DNA of 64,000 nucleotides from assembly GCF_010131535.1 (NCBI RefSeq), contig NZ_WUBS01000013.1, positions 62,001 through 126,000 of the forward strand, written 5' to 3'. The notes below the pieces were generated by a model. It was not told the DNA's origin and made no database searches. It worked only from the letters and a program-made list of their open reading frames with translations. Below are positions 55,611 to 64,000 of the stretch, piece by piece (the first letter of the stretch is position 1; the number at the start of each line of letters is the position of its first letter). Made by a program: the position numbers and the translations under genes. This DNA comes from Acerihabitans arboris (GTDB lineage Bacteria; Pseudomonadota; Gammaproteobacteria; Enterobacterales; Enterobacteriaceae).

Positions 55611-56882
55611 TCAGGTTCTAACGGCGGCTTTAGCGGGTTTTAGCACGTCATTCAACTGTTTTTCATCCAGCTGATCGCACCACTTGGCCACGACGATAGT
55701 GGCAACGCCGTTGCCCACCAGGTTGGTCAGCGCGCGGGCCTCGGACATAAAGCGGTCGATGCCGAGTATCAACGCCAGCCCCGCCACCGGCAGATGGCCG
55801 ACCGCCGACAGGGTCGCCGCCAATACGATAAAGCCGCTGCCGGTTACGCCCGCCGCCCCTTTGGAGGAGAGCAGCAACACCACCAGCAGGGTCACCTGGT
55901 GGATAATGTCCATATGGCTATTGGTGGCCTGGGCGATAAATACCGCCGCCATCGTCAGGTAGATCGATGTGCCGTCGAGGTTAAACGAATAGCCGGTGGG
56001 TATGACCAGGCCCACCACCGATTTTTCGCAGCCGGCGCGCTCCATTTTATCCAGCATGCGCGGCAGCGCCGACTCGGAGGAGGAGGTCCCGAGCACAATC
56101 AGCAGCTCTTCTTTGATATAGTTGATGAAACGGAAGATATTAAAGCCGGTGACCCGCGCAATGGTCCCCAGCACCACCACCACGAACAGGATACAGGTCA
56201 GGTAGAAACAGGCGATAAGCTGTCCCAGCTGTATCAGCGACCCCAGGCCGTACTTACCGATGGTGAAGGCCATGGCGCCGAAGGCGCCGATCGGCGCCAG
56301 GCGCATGATCATATTGATAATGCCGAAAATCACCTTGGCAAAACTATCAATCACGTTAAAAATCACCTGGCCCTTTTCGCCCAGACGGTGCAGGGCGAAA
56401 CCGAACAGCACCGCGAACAGCAGTACCTGCAGGATATTGCCGCTGGCGAAGGCGCCAATCACGCTCGCCGGGATAATATCCATCAGGAACGCCACCAGCC
56501 CCTGCTGCTCGGCCTGCTGCGCGTAGACCGCCACCGCCTTGGCATCCAGGGTGGCCGGATCGATGTTCATGCCGGCGCCCGGTTGCACGACGTTAACAAT
56601 CACCAGGCCGATAATCAGCGCGATGGTGCTGACAATCTCAAAATAGAGTAGCGCCACCGCCCCGGTGCGGCCCACCTCTTTCAGGCTTTCCATGCCCGCG
56701 ATCCCGGTCACCACGGTACAGAAGATAACCGGGGCGATGATCATCTTGATTAACTTAACAAAACCATCGCCCAGGGGTTTCATGTCTGCGCCAAGCGCCG
56801 GATAGAAATGCCCCAATAAGATCCCTGCCACAATGGCCACCAGAACCTGCAGATAGAGACTTTTAAACGGGTTGAATGTCAT
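55611..56882 (-). CDS. dctA: C4-dicarboxylate:cation symporter DctA
   Basis: 423 residues (E. coli 428). Imports succinate, fumarate and malate with protons or cations. The DAACS core is visible: [18 protein letters not shown] with the serine-rich re-entrant loop (about residue 268), [23 protein letters not shown] (the NLDGT motif, about 299) and [20 protein letters not shown] (about 381). In E. coli it is activated by DcuSR under aerobic growth; no site was identified. Sits between yhjJ and pdeK as in E. coli. Confidence 0.96.
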   Translation of the reverse strand: MTFNPFKSLYLQVLVAIVAGILLGHFYPALGADMKPLGDGFVKLIKMIIAPVIFCTVVTGIAGMESLKEVGRTGAVALLYFEIVSTIALIIGLVIVNVVQPGAGMNIDPATLDAKAVAVYAQQAEQQGLVAFLMDIIPASVIGAFASGNILQVLLFAVLFGFALHRLGEKGQVIFNVIDSFAKVIFGIINMIMRLAPIGAFGAMAFTIGKYGLGSLIQLGQLIACFYLTCILFVVVVLGTIARVTGFNIFRFINYIKEELLIVLGTSSSESALPRMLDKMERAGCEKSVVGLVIPTGYSFNLDGTSIYLTMAAVFIAQATNSHMDIIHQVTLLVVLLLSSKGAAGVTGSGFIVLAATLSAVGHLPVAGLALILGIDRFMSEARALTNLVGNGVATIVVAKWCDQLDEKQLNDVLKPAKAAVRT

Positions 56883-57106
56883 ACGCCAACCTTCTTCGTG
56901 AGTTATACGCGTTTAAGTGAGTTGATTATGTAGCGAGTTTATTAATGATTTGATAATGATTTAAATATCCCGAAATACCAATACACCACCGCGCGCGGGT
57001 TGTCGGCAGGCAACAGGAGAAAATCAGAATTGAAACGCTTCAGTTGGACTTTAGAAACTATAGTAAGCAGCGATGGGTACCGGTGCGTGGGTCACGCCCG
57101 GTTGGT

Positions 57107-59113
57107 CTAAACGGCGGCGAGATGCAGGAAACGCTGCTCAAAATCGCCCTGGGGCAGCGGCTCGGAGAACAGGTAGCCCTGGCCCCAGTTGATTTTGTGC
57201 TGCAGCAGGCATTGCAGCTGCGCCTGGGTTTCCACCCCTTCGGCGATCACCGGCAGCGATAATACCTCGGCAATGGCGCTGACGATGCGCAGCATCACCA
57301 AATCCTCCGGCAATTTTTCGATAAAACTGCGATCGATTTTCAGTAAATCAATCGGCAGCTTACGCAACCGGTCCAGGTAATAAAGGCTGGAGTAACCCAT
57401 GCCAAAATCATCCAGCGCGATTAATATCCCCAGTTCCCGCAGCTGGCGCAGCAGATCAAGGGAGTGCTCGAATTCGGTAATGCGCGCGGTTTCGGTGATT
57501 TCCAGCACCAGTTGGGCAGGCCCGATTTGGTAACGGGCCAGCAGCACCTTGAGGAAAGGCACCAGGTTGGACTCCTGCAGTTGTTTGGCGGAAAGATTCA
57601 CCGCCAGTTGGAGCTGGGCGCCGCGCTCGCGCCATTGCGCCAGCACGCGGCAGGAGGCTTCCAGCACCCAGTTGCCCAGCGGCACCATCGCGCCGATTTC
57701 CTCGGCGCCGCTGATGAAATCCGACGGCAGCGAGTAACTGCCGTCATCCTGGCGCCAGCGCAGCAAGACCTCCGCGCCAATTAATTGCCGATTGCGAATA
57801 TCCACCTGCGGCTGGAAGAACAGCGCGCAGCGCTCTTGTTCAATACCTTCCAGGATAGTGCTTTCCAGCGTCATGCGCCGGTGAACCATGGCGGTAAGCT
57901 TGGGCTCGAAGAACAGGATCTGGTTTTTGCCGTTGTCATGGGCCAACATCATGGCGGACGTGGCGCGCCGTAATAATTGGTGCGCGGACTCTTCACTACG
58001 TTGCCTGAGGGCAATACCGATGCTGGCGGCGGGGCGCAGCGACAGGCTGCCGATGGTTAGCGGGGCATTGATACTTTTCAGAATGCCCTGCGCCAACTGC
58101 ATCCCCTCGAAGGCGTTCTGGATGCAGTGATCGAAAACGGCGAATTCATTGTGGTTGAGCTGGCCGAGAAAGCGATGATCGTTAAGATGCCGCTTGAGCT
58201 GCCGGGTCAGCGTCATCAGCAGGATGCCCCGTTGCGCCTCGGTCAGGACGCCGGAGGCCTCCTGCAACGTGCCGATGCTTATCACCAGCAGGCAATACTG
58301 CTGCGGGTCCTTCCTGAGAGCCATGCGGGAATCCAGCATGGCGGTAAACAGGTTTTTATTCGGCAGCGCCGTCTCGGCATGGCGGGTCGACAGCCGGTTG
58401 AGATCCTCGAGCATCCCGGCCAGCACCTGCTGGTTGCGGTTATAGCTGCGCACCAATACTCCCAGCTCATCGTCGCGATGCATGTCCGGCAGCGACAGCT
58501 GGTGCCGGGGGGCGTCCTGCGGCGACAGCATTTCCAGCTCGCGGGCGATTTCACGCAGGGGGTGGACCATCAGGCGATTAATGCACCAGGTGATCGACAC
58601 CGTCAACACCAGCGCCAGCAGGAGATAGGTGGACATCATGGTGGAAAACGCGCTGGCGATAAATTGGTACAGCCGATAGGAGTCGGCTTGCAACACCAAT
58701 GAAGCCAGGGCGCGCGGATGCGAAGGCCGCGGCAGCGCATACAGCGGCACCGAGATTTCCACCGGCAGCCTGAACAGGCGTGCGATCAGGGCCGGCACCG
58801 GCCGTTCCGGCGGGAAATCCGCATGCAGCACCTGGAAATCGTCCGGCAGCACCACATCCGCCCGGCTTAGGATACCGACCGGCTTCAGGGTATTGAGAAT
58901 ACGCTCGGCCTGGGGCACGTCCCCTTTTAATACCGCGCTGGATAAAGGCAGGCGCACCGACATGGCAATATTTTGCAGCTGCTGGGCATAATCCTCGCGC
59001 CGCTGCTGCACAAAATGAAACAGCTGGATCACGATAAAAATGCAAATAGTCACCAGCGCCACGCCTGATACCGTAGCCATTTGTTTAATCGTTAATGAAC
59101 GTCTGATCCGCAA
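57107..59113 (-). CDS. pdeK: c-di-GMP phosphodiesterase-type protein (HAMP-GGDEF-EAL)
   Basis: 668 residues (E. coli PdeK/YhjK about 650-660), also similar to HmsP. N-terminal membrane helix (SGVALVTICIFIVIQLF), a periplasmic loop, a second helix, HAMP, then a degenerate GGDEF domain with LNHNEFAVF in place of GGDEF and a C-terminal EAL domain in which the motif reads EVL (GAEVLLRW). Its metal and catalytic residues are in place: AVNLSAKQL, LVLEITET, IALDDFGMGYSSL, LLKIDRSF and VIAEGVET. The start is a TTG at 59113 with GGAG six bases upstream, aligning with MRVSRSLTIKQM of E. coli; longer starts to 59221 lack support. Next to the bcs operon, it could lower the c-di-GMP that activates BcsA. 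Confidence 0.9.
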   Translation of the reverse strand: MRIRRSLTIKQMATVSGVALVTICIFIVIQLFHFVQQRREDYAQQLQNIAMSVRLPLSSAVLKGDVPQAERILNTLKPVGILSRADVVLPDDFQVLHADFPPERPVPALIARLFRLPVEISVPLYALPRPSHPRALASLVLQADSYRLYQFIASAFSTMMSTYLLLALVLTVSITWCINRLMVHPLREIARELEMLSPQDAPRHQLSLPDMHRDDELGVLVRSYNRNQQVLAGMLEDLNRLSTRHAETALPNKNLFTAMLDSRMALRKDPQQYCLLVISIGTLQEASGVLTEAQRGILLMTLTRQLKRHLNDHRFLGQLNHNEFAVFDHCIQNAFEGMQLAQGILKSINAPLTIGSLSLRPAASIGIALRQRSEESAHQLLRRATSAMMLAHDNGKNQILFFEPKLTAMVHRRMTLESTILEGIEQERCALFFQPQVDIRNRQLIGAEVLLRWRQDDGSYSLPSDFISGAEEIGAMVPLGNWVLEASCRVLAQWRERGAQLQLAVNLSAKQLQESNLVPFLKVLLARYQIGPAQLVLEITETARITEFEHSLDLLRQLRELGILIALDDFGMGYSSLYYLDRLRKLPIDLLKIDRSFIEKLPEDLVMLRIVSAIAEVLSLPVIAEGVETQAQLQCLLQHKINWGQGYLFSEPLPQGDFEQRFLHLAAV

Positions 59114-59927
59114 ACTGTTCTCCAATGCGTCGTTCAGCCCAACCCTAAATGCCCTACATCGACTGACGGGAAAGCCGTCGGTAACATCCCGGAAATAGCC
59201 CTCGCGCCGGGCATTCGGCACAGATTTAACTGATTCGGACAGCGAAAAATCGCCGCGCTGGTCTTAAGGCGATTTTATGCATACTAATATATACTATCTC
59301 ATGCAGGGTTTTATTTTTTAAAACAGGCATTTCGTCTCAATAACGCTTATTGTCGCCACCCGGCTATAATCTCAACATTTCACCTAAGAATATTCTGAAT
59401 CGCAGCGCCGCAGGCGCGCTTATCTCGGGTATTAATCACATCTACCCCTGCAATTCCTACCGTCACGGTGCTGGCATGGGAAACGACAGCTGTGTAAAAT
59501 GCAATCATTGCCATACATCAGTTTTTTTTTACAGTCTGTCCGCCATTATTTTTCCAAGACATTACGTTTTCTGCAGCATTTTGCTCAGACGTTACGATAT
59601 GGATGCGCAAACGGACGATAATGACCTTCCATCGGCAATCGCTTTTATTCAGGGTCGCTCTACGTCATGATTGGAGAAAATGATTCCCAGCGCCTACGCT
59701 TGTGTAAAGCGGGGCGGGATTTTAGCGCAGATAAATATGTTTCATTTGATTTAACTTTGTAAAACTTTGAAACTTGTATTAGTTTGTCTTAATGACCTTC
59801 TAATGCACTCCATTGGGCCAATACCGAGACCTATTACCATAACTAACACGAGCTGCGGGCGTAGCCTCCTTCTAAAGAGAACGTGCTCCTTGGCGAAGTT
59901 GCGCAAATTTAGCTGACGAGGTTGAAA
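59114..59927. promoter_or_regulatory. pdeK-bcs divergent control region
   Basis: 814 bp, AT-rich, the promoter region for pdeK (minus) and the cellulose operon (plus). It holds a 9-bp stem-loop AAAATCGCC/GGCGATTTT (59246-59254, 59268-59276). An ORF at 59350-59670 has no recognisable product. No separate bcsR gene was found. Confidence 0.5.
59246..59276. repeat. Stem-loop upstream of pdeK
   Basis: Perfect 9-bp arms AAAATCGCC and GGCGATTTT with a 13-base loop. It is in the divergent region between pdeK and the bcs operon, and its A/T ends make it terminator-like in both directions, although no gene ends there. Confidence 0.5.
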
Positions 59928-60632
59928 ATGAATAATTACGATGATATTAAGCGGTTTAAAGAAAAGCTCAATATGGAAAGCATTGATTATAAAGAAATCG
60001 CTGAAAGCAATCCTAATATCACCTCGCATAATTGGGCGATTATAAAACAGGTCGCCACCGCCGATGAACCCTTTCATCCCCTGGAGCAGGGCCGGTCCAC
60101 CCAGCCGACGCCTGCCCCGATCTCGGAAAAAGAATTCAGCGCCACGCCCCTTGGACAACAGGCACGGACACAGCAGCCACGCGCGGTAGGTCATATCAAT
60201 CAAAACATAAGCGCCCGCTATCGGCCGCAGGCAACGGTCCAGGGGGACTCTTTCGCCTCGCCCCTGATGAGCGCGGTCAGCCAGGCGCTGCCGGCCACGT
60301 CACCCGCCATGCCGTCCGCCGAGCCCGCCGGTGAGGCGCCCGCCGGCGCGGCGTTGCTTAACGCCATACAGCGCGAATTTGCCGCTCCGCCCAAAGCCGT
60401 TACCCCGCCGCGGCCACAGGCGCCGCAGCCGGCCGCAACGCCGCTGTTCGAGGCCGCAACGCATGTCCGGCCCGCGCCGGCCGCCCCACGGACGACATCA
60501 CCGGGCCAGGCTACGGCCAACGCGATGCGCTTTAATAGCCTGTTTAACCGGAAAGCCCAGCAATCGGCGACGCGGCCGGGCAGGGATATGCCCCTTTCAC
60601 TTCTTTTAGAGAATATTGCTTTATGCCGTTAG
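59928..60632 (+). CDS. bcsO: BcsO-type proline-rich cellulose biosynthesis protein
   Basis: 234 residues. The N-terminal 45 residues (DDIKRFKEKLNMESIDYKEI...NWAIIKQVA) resemble E. coli BcsR (NDIVALKQAFSLPDIDY...RWPLLAEFA). The middle (about 70-195) is low-complexity Pro/Ala/Gln-rich, and the C-terminus ends PLSLLLENIALCR. BcsO proteins with this layout occur at the start of type I bcs operons of plant-associated enterobacteria. The ATG at 59928 has GAGG six bases upstream; a TTG two codons before is not needed. It overlaps bcsQ by 10 bases. Role in cellulose export assembly is inferred from context. Confidence 0.75.
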   Translation: MNNYDDIKRFKEKLNMESIDYKEIAESNPNITSHNWAIIKQVATADEPFHPLEQGRSTQPTPAPISEKEFSATPLGQQARTQQPRAVGHINQNISARYRPQATVQGDSFASPLMSAVSQALPATSPAMPSAEPAGEAPAGAALLNAIQREFAAPPKAVTPPRPQAPQPAATPLFEAATHVRPAPAAPRTTSPGQATANAMRFNSLFNRKAQQSATRPGRDMPLSLLLENIALCR

Positions 60633-61426
60633 TCTGTGTCTGTTCGCCCAAGGGCGGCGTGGGTAAAACGACCGTTAGCGCCAATCTTGCCTATGCCCTG
60701 GCCCGCAGCGGCAGCAAGGTGCTGGTGATTGATTTTGATGTGCAAAACGCGCTGCGGTTACATTTCGGCGTACCCATCTCCGATACCCGGGGTTATGTGG
60801 CGCAGGCCACCGCCGCCGTGGACTGGAGCCAGTTTATCCTTAAGGCCGATGCCAATCTGTTTGTATTGCCTTATGGCGAGGTGGAGGAAGAACAGCGCCT
60901 GGCGTTTGAAACCTCCATCAGCCGCGATCCGCATTTTCTGCTGCGCGGATTAAACACGGTATTAAATTACCCCGGCCTGGTGGTCATCGCCGATTTTCCT
61001 CCCGGCCCGGTGGCGGCGTTAAAAGCCGTCCAGTCCTTCGCGGATATGCATATCGTGGTAATGCTGGCCGATACCGCTTCTCTCTCCTTATTACCCCAAA
61101 TGGAAAACCATAAATTCCTCGGGGCGCCGATGAACAGCCGTCTTGGTGAATATTATGTGGTTAATCAGAGTGATATGCGACGTAACCTCAGCCGCGATGT
61201 CTCGCAATTTTTTGAGCAACGTTTGGGCGATCGGTTATTGGGCACCATCCACCGTGATGAATGCGTGCCTGAAGCCAATGCGTCGCAACGTTCGATCATT
61301 GAATTCAGCCCGGTGTCCGCCGCCGCGTTTGATATAGAACTTATCAGCAAAAAGGTCGCCGCTATTGTCGGGGTGAAAGTGGGCGACGGTGAGTTTTACG
61401 CCGTGCCTAATCACGGCATCAAATAA
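60623..61426 (+). CDS. bcsQ: Cellulose biosynthesis protein BcsQ (MinD/ParA-type ATPase)
   Basis: 267 residues. Deviant Walker A CSPKGGVGKTTVSANLAYAL (residues 7-26), LVIDFDVQNALRLHFG, the switch region VIADFPPGP (about 124-132) and the C-terminal IHRDECVPEANASQRSIIEF, all as in BcsQ of enterobacteria. BcsQ localises and supports the cellulose synthase complex at the inner membrane. Its ATG lies inside the end of bcsO, giving a 10-base overlap; bcsA follows after 17 bases, so the three are translated from one message. Unlike some E. coli K-12 strains, the frame is intact. Confidence 0.94.
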   Translation: MPLVCVCSPKGGVGKTTVSANLAYALARSGSKVLVIDFDVQNALRLHFGVPISDTRGYVAQATAAVDWSQFILKADANLFVLPYGEVEEEQRLAFETSISRDPHFLLRGLNTVLNYPGLVVIADFPPGPVAALKAVQSFADMHIVVMLADTASLSLLPQMENHKFLGAPMNSRLGEYYVVNQSDMRRNLSRDVSQFFEQRLGDRLLGTIHRDECVPEANASQRSIIEFSPVSAAAFDIELISKKVAAIVGVKVGDGEFYAVPNHGIK

Positions 61427-61443
61427 TTAGCACAAGGCCAGGC

Positions 61444-63543
61444 ATGAATAAGCTTATATTTTCCATACTCCTTTTATTGTTACTGCCCGTCGCCGCGCTG
61501 ATCATCATCACGCCGATGGATAGCGATAAACAATACATTTTCGGCCTGTTCAGCATAGGGCTGCTGCTGCTGCTGGGCGTCAGTAAAAGCCATTTAATCA
61601 GCGTCATCATGGTGGTAATGTCTTTTTTGATGTCCACCCGTTATATCTATTGGCGCGCCACCGAAACGCTGCATTTTAATTCGGTGATCGAGGCGGCTTT
61701 AGGTATCGGCTTATTTATCGCTGAAATGTATGCCTGGATTATCCTGGTGCTCGGTTATTTGCAAACCACCTGGCCGCTGAAGCGTAAAATCGAACCGATG
61801 CCGGACGATCCGTCCACCTGGCCGACGGTGGACGTGTATGTGCCGTCCTATAACGAGAGCCTGGACGTGGTGCGCGATACGGTGCTGGCGGCGCAGTGCA
61901 TCGACTACCCGCGCGATAAGATGAAAATCTATATCCTTGATGACGGCAAACGCAGCGAGTTCGCGGTGTTCGCCGCCGACGCCGGGGTAGGCTATATCAC
62001 CCGTAACGATAACAAACACGCCAAGGCCGGTAACCTGAACCATGCGATGACCGTGACCAAAGGCGAGTATATCTGCGTATTCGACTGTGACCACGTCGCC
62101 ACCCGCGCTTTCCTGCAGGCGACCGTGGGCAGCTTTTTGATCGACGATCGCCTGGCGCTGATCCAAACGCCCCACTACTTCTATTCGCCCGACCCGTTCG
62201 AGCGCAACCTGTCGGCGGCGCGCGATATCCCCAACGAAGGCGCGTTGTTCTACGGACCGGTACAACAGGGCAACGATAACTGGAACGCCACCTTTTTCTG
62301 CGGCTCCTGCGCGGTGATCCGCCGCAGTGCGCTGGAACAGATTGGCGGCTTTGCGGTGGAAACCGTTACCGAGGACGCCCATACCGCCCTCAAGCTGCAG
62401 CGGCTGGGCTGGAATTCCGCGTTCCTGTCCGTTCCGTTGGCGGCCGGCCTCGCCACCGAACGCCTGGGACTGCACGTTATCCAGCGCACCCGTTGGGCGC
62501 GCGGCATGACCCAGATTTTCCGTATGGATAATCCATTGTTCGGCCGGGGCCTGAAATGGCAGCAGCGTTTGTGCTATCTCAACGCCATGCTGCATTTCCA
62601 ATACGGTTTGCCGCGCGTGGTATTCCTGACCGCGCCGCTGGCCTATCTGCTGTTTAACCAGAATATTATCGCCTCGTCCGCCAGCACCATTTTCGCTTAT
62701 GTGCTGCCGCATCTGTTCCTGGCGGTCTACATTAACTCCCGGATGAATGGACGTTTCCGTTATACCTTCTGGGGTGAAATCTACGAAACGGTGATGGCGT
62801 TCCATTTGATCATCCCCACCGTGCTGACCTTGATTTCCCCGAAGCACGGCAAATTTAACGTGACCGACAAGGGCGGGCTGCTGGACGTCGGCTTCTTTGA
62901 TTTCCATATCGTCAAGCCGCACCTGATCGTGGCGGTATTGCTGGGCATCGGCATTGCCGCCGGCGTGGTGCGCGCGGTCATGCATGACTATTTCAACGTC
63001 GACCCGCGGGTTATTTTGCTTAATGTCGTCTGGGCGTCGCTGAGCGTCATCATCTTGCTGGCGGCGATTGCCGTGGCCAAAGAGACGCGCCAGATCCGCA
63101 AGACCATTCGTATCGATGTCAGCATTCCGGCCATTATCCACTATGCCAGCGGAATTTCAGCACGCACCGAAACCCTGGACCTCTCCATGGGCGGGATGAA
63201 GCTGGTCACACCCGACGAGCGCTACCAAAACGATCGCATCGAGGAAGTCGAACTGCGGCTGCAGTCCGGCGCGGTCTGCATTCCAGTCAGCCTGATCGGC
63301 GCCGACGCCAACGTGATTCGCCTGATGTTTGAAGAGATGCCGCTGGAAAAACGACGTGAGCTGGTGCGGGTGGTGCTGGCCCGCGCGGATGCCTGGATCG
63401 TGCCGCCGTATCCGAAGGACAGGCCATTGCACTCATTTGCCAGCATTGTCCGTTGCGTGTTCGAACTGTTTTACAACACCTGGAAAGAGCGCGGCCAAAA
63501 AAGAAAAAATGCCAAGTCCGCTGGACCTGGCGAAGCGACTTAA
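61444..63543 (+). CDS. bcsA: Cellulose synthase catalytic subunit BcsA
   Basis: 699 residues. Family 2 glycosyltransferase in the inner membrane that polymerises UDP-glucose. Catalytic landmarks are in order: YILDDGKRSEF (about residue 166), FDCDHVATRAF (DxD, about 214), VETVTEDAHTAL (TED, about 311) and QRTRWARGM (Q-x-x-RW, about 347). Hydrophobic segments flank the catalytic domain, and a C-terminal PilZ domain carries RKTIR (about 552) and DLSMGG (about 579), the c-di-GMP site, so enzyme activity should depend on that messenger. Shorter than E. coli BcsA (872), which has an N-terminal extension this one lacks. Confidence 0.96.
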   Translation: MNKLIFSILLLLLLPVAALIIITPMDSDKQYIFGLFSIGLLLLLGVSKSHLISVIMVVMSFLMSTRYIYWRATETLHFNSVIEAALGIGLFIAEMYAWIILVLGYLQTTWPLKRKIEPMPDDPSTWPTVDVYVPSYNESLDVVRDTVLAAQCIDYPRDKMKIYILDDGKRSEFAVFAADAGVGYITRNDNKHAKAGNLNHAMTVTKGEYICVFDCDHVATRAFLQATVGSFLIDDRLALIQTPHYFYSPDPFERNLSAARDIPNEGALFYGPVQQGNDNWNATFFCGSCAVIRRSALEQIGGFAVETVTEDAHTALKLQRLGWNSAFLSVPLAAGLATERLGLHVIQRTRWARGMTQIFRMDNPLFGRGLKWQQRLCYLNAMLHFQYGLPRVVFLTAPLAYLLFNQNIIASSASTIFAYVLPHLFLAVYINSRMNGRFRYTFWGEIYETVMAFHLIIPTVLTLISPKHGKFNVTDKGGLLDVGFFDFHIVKPHLIVAVLLGIGIAAGVVRAVMHDYFNVDPRVILLNVVWASLSVIILLAAIAVAKETRQIRKTIRIDVSIPAIIHYASGISARTETLDLSMGGMKLVTPDERYQNDRIEEVELRLQSGAVCIPVSLIGADANVIRLMFEEMPLEKRRELVRVVLARADAWIVPPYPKDRPLHSFASIVRCVFELFYNTWKERGQKRKNAKSAGPGEAT

Positions 63544-63563
63544 GCTTACGCGGAAATCATCGA

Positions 63564-64000
63564 ATGCCATTTCGTATCAGGAAGATAGCCCACTTTTTTA
63601 TGCTCATCGCAGCCCTGGGCGGCTTCGGGGCCACGGCATGCATTAGATCGGCCTTTGCCGCCGATCCGCCGGCGCCCGCCGCGCCGGTTTATCATCTGCC
63701 GCCGCTGCCGGCGCCGCAGGGCAATGATGGCGCGGGCGTTCAGTCCGGTGACGCCTCGGCCGGCCAATCCGCAGCAGCGAAATCGACCAACGATCCCGCC
63801 TCCGGCGCCAACGCGGCGGCGGATGGCGGCGCGCAGTCAACCTTGCCGGATGCCGGCGCGCCCCCCGCCCACGGCCTGCCGATGGATTTCCCTCCGCCGG
63901 TGATAAGCGTGGCGCCGCAGGATGCCTCCGCCGGCGCGGCGGGCCAAAATATCGATAACCAGCTTGCGCAGGTCACCCCCATTAGCGACGATACCATCAG
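63564..64000 (+). CDS. bcsB: BcsB, N-terminal part (cut by window end)
   Basis: Starts 20 bases after the bcsA stop and runs to the last base. The first 32 residues form a signal peptide with a hydrophobic HFFMLIAALGGFGATAC and a site after AFA. The following 110 residues are a Pro/Ala/Gly-rich linker with no recognised domain; the carbohydrate-binding and ferredoxin-like domains of BcsB would lie beyond the window. The call rests on the gene order after bcsA and the exported N-terminus. A weak ribosome-binding site (CGGAAAT) precedes the ATG. Confidence 0.72.
   Translation, partial: MPFRIRKIAHFFMLIAALGGFGATACIRSAFAADPPAPAAPVYHLPPLPAPQGNDGAGVQSGDASAGQSAAAKSTNDPASGANAAADGGAQSTLPDAGAPPAHGLPMDFPPPVISVAPQDASAGAAGQNIDNQLAQVTPISDDTI

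Noticed and set aside
61711..63141. 476-codon open frame antisense to bcsA
   Set aside because: Composition is typical of the complement of a GC-rich gene; bcsA on the other strand has all catalytic motifs.

Overview
The window (about 58-59% GC by eye, dense coding on both strands) is a chromosomal segment of a gammaproteobacterium of the order Enterobacterales. The backbone follows the order of the E. coli 77-79 min region: yhiN, pitA, uspB, uspA, rsmJ, prlC, rlmJ, gor, then yhjD, yhjE, yhjG, kdgK, yhjJ, dctA, pdeK and a cellulose (bcs) operon. Proteins of this backbone resemble E. coli closely. The BcsO-type gene ahead of bcsQ, the many sugar-uptake islands and several fresh pseudogenes suggest a plant- or insect-associated lineage (Pectobacteriaceae or the Sodalis group); that placement is inference.

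Layout. 1-1.9 kb: C-terminal part of an invasin/intimin-like adhesin. 2-9.5 kb: backbone yhiN-pitA-uspBA-rsmJ-prlC. 9.8-14.7 kb: accessory genes between prlC and rlmJ (DoxX protein, ASCH protein, a large secreted hydrolase-like protein, Nudix hydrolase, His/Gly-rich RcnB-like protein). 15.2-17.6 kb: rlmJ and gor. 17.6-18.9 kb: a decaying patch with a small membrane protein, a marR regulator broken by a 7-bp tandem duplication and joined to the start of a drug-efflux gene, and a 100-codon gene broken by one extra A in an A7 run plus a stop codon. 19-31.5 kb: a cation/proton antiporter, then a ten-gene sugar operon on the minus strand (LamB-type porin, mutarotase, DapA-type aldolase, MFS transporter, lactonase, aldo/keto reductase, enolase-family dehydratase, RbsD-like pyranase, ribokinase-like kinase, DeoC-like aldolase) with a divergent AraC regulator and a CRP-like site between them. 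31.6-36.7 kb: GNAT/FemAB-like protein, ABC exporter, and an arginine/ornithine antiporter followed by a 45-codon stub of arginine deiminase. 37-46.1 kb: a second sugar island with a hybrid sensor kinase, an RbsACB-type ABC importer, a D-lyxose/mannose isomerase, a response regulator and the fructokinase Mak. 46.3-59.1 kb: yhjD, yhjE, cdh, yhjG, kdgK, yhjJ, dctA, pdeK. 59.9-64 kb: bcsO-bcsQ-bcsA-bcsB (bcsB cut by the window end).

How the parts fit. The first sugar operon contains every step of a non-phosphorylative route (mutarotase, dehydrogenase, lactonase, dehydratase, 2-keto-3-deoxy acid aldolase) and also a complete phosphorylative route (pyranase, kinase, DeoC-type aldolase), which is unusual in one operon. 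The second island could carry a sugar such as D-mannose, D-lyxose or fructose to fructose 6-phosphate through isomerase and Mak, with a dedicated two-component system. The bcs genes lie next to pdeK, a c-di-GMP phosphodiesterase-type protein, and BcsA carries a c-di-GMP-binding PilZ domain.

No rRNA, tRNA, CRISPR array, intact insertion sequence or prophage was recognised.
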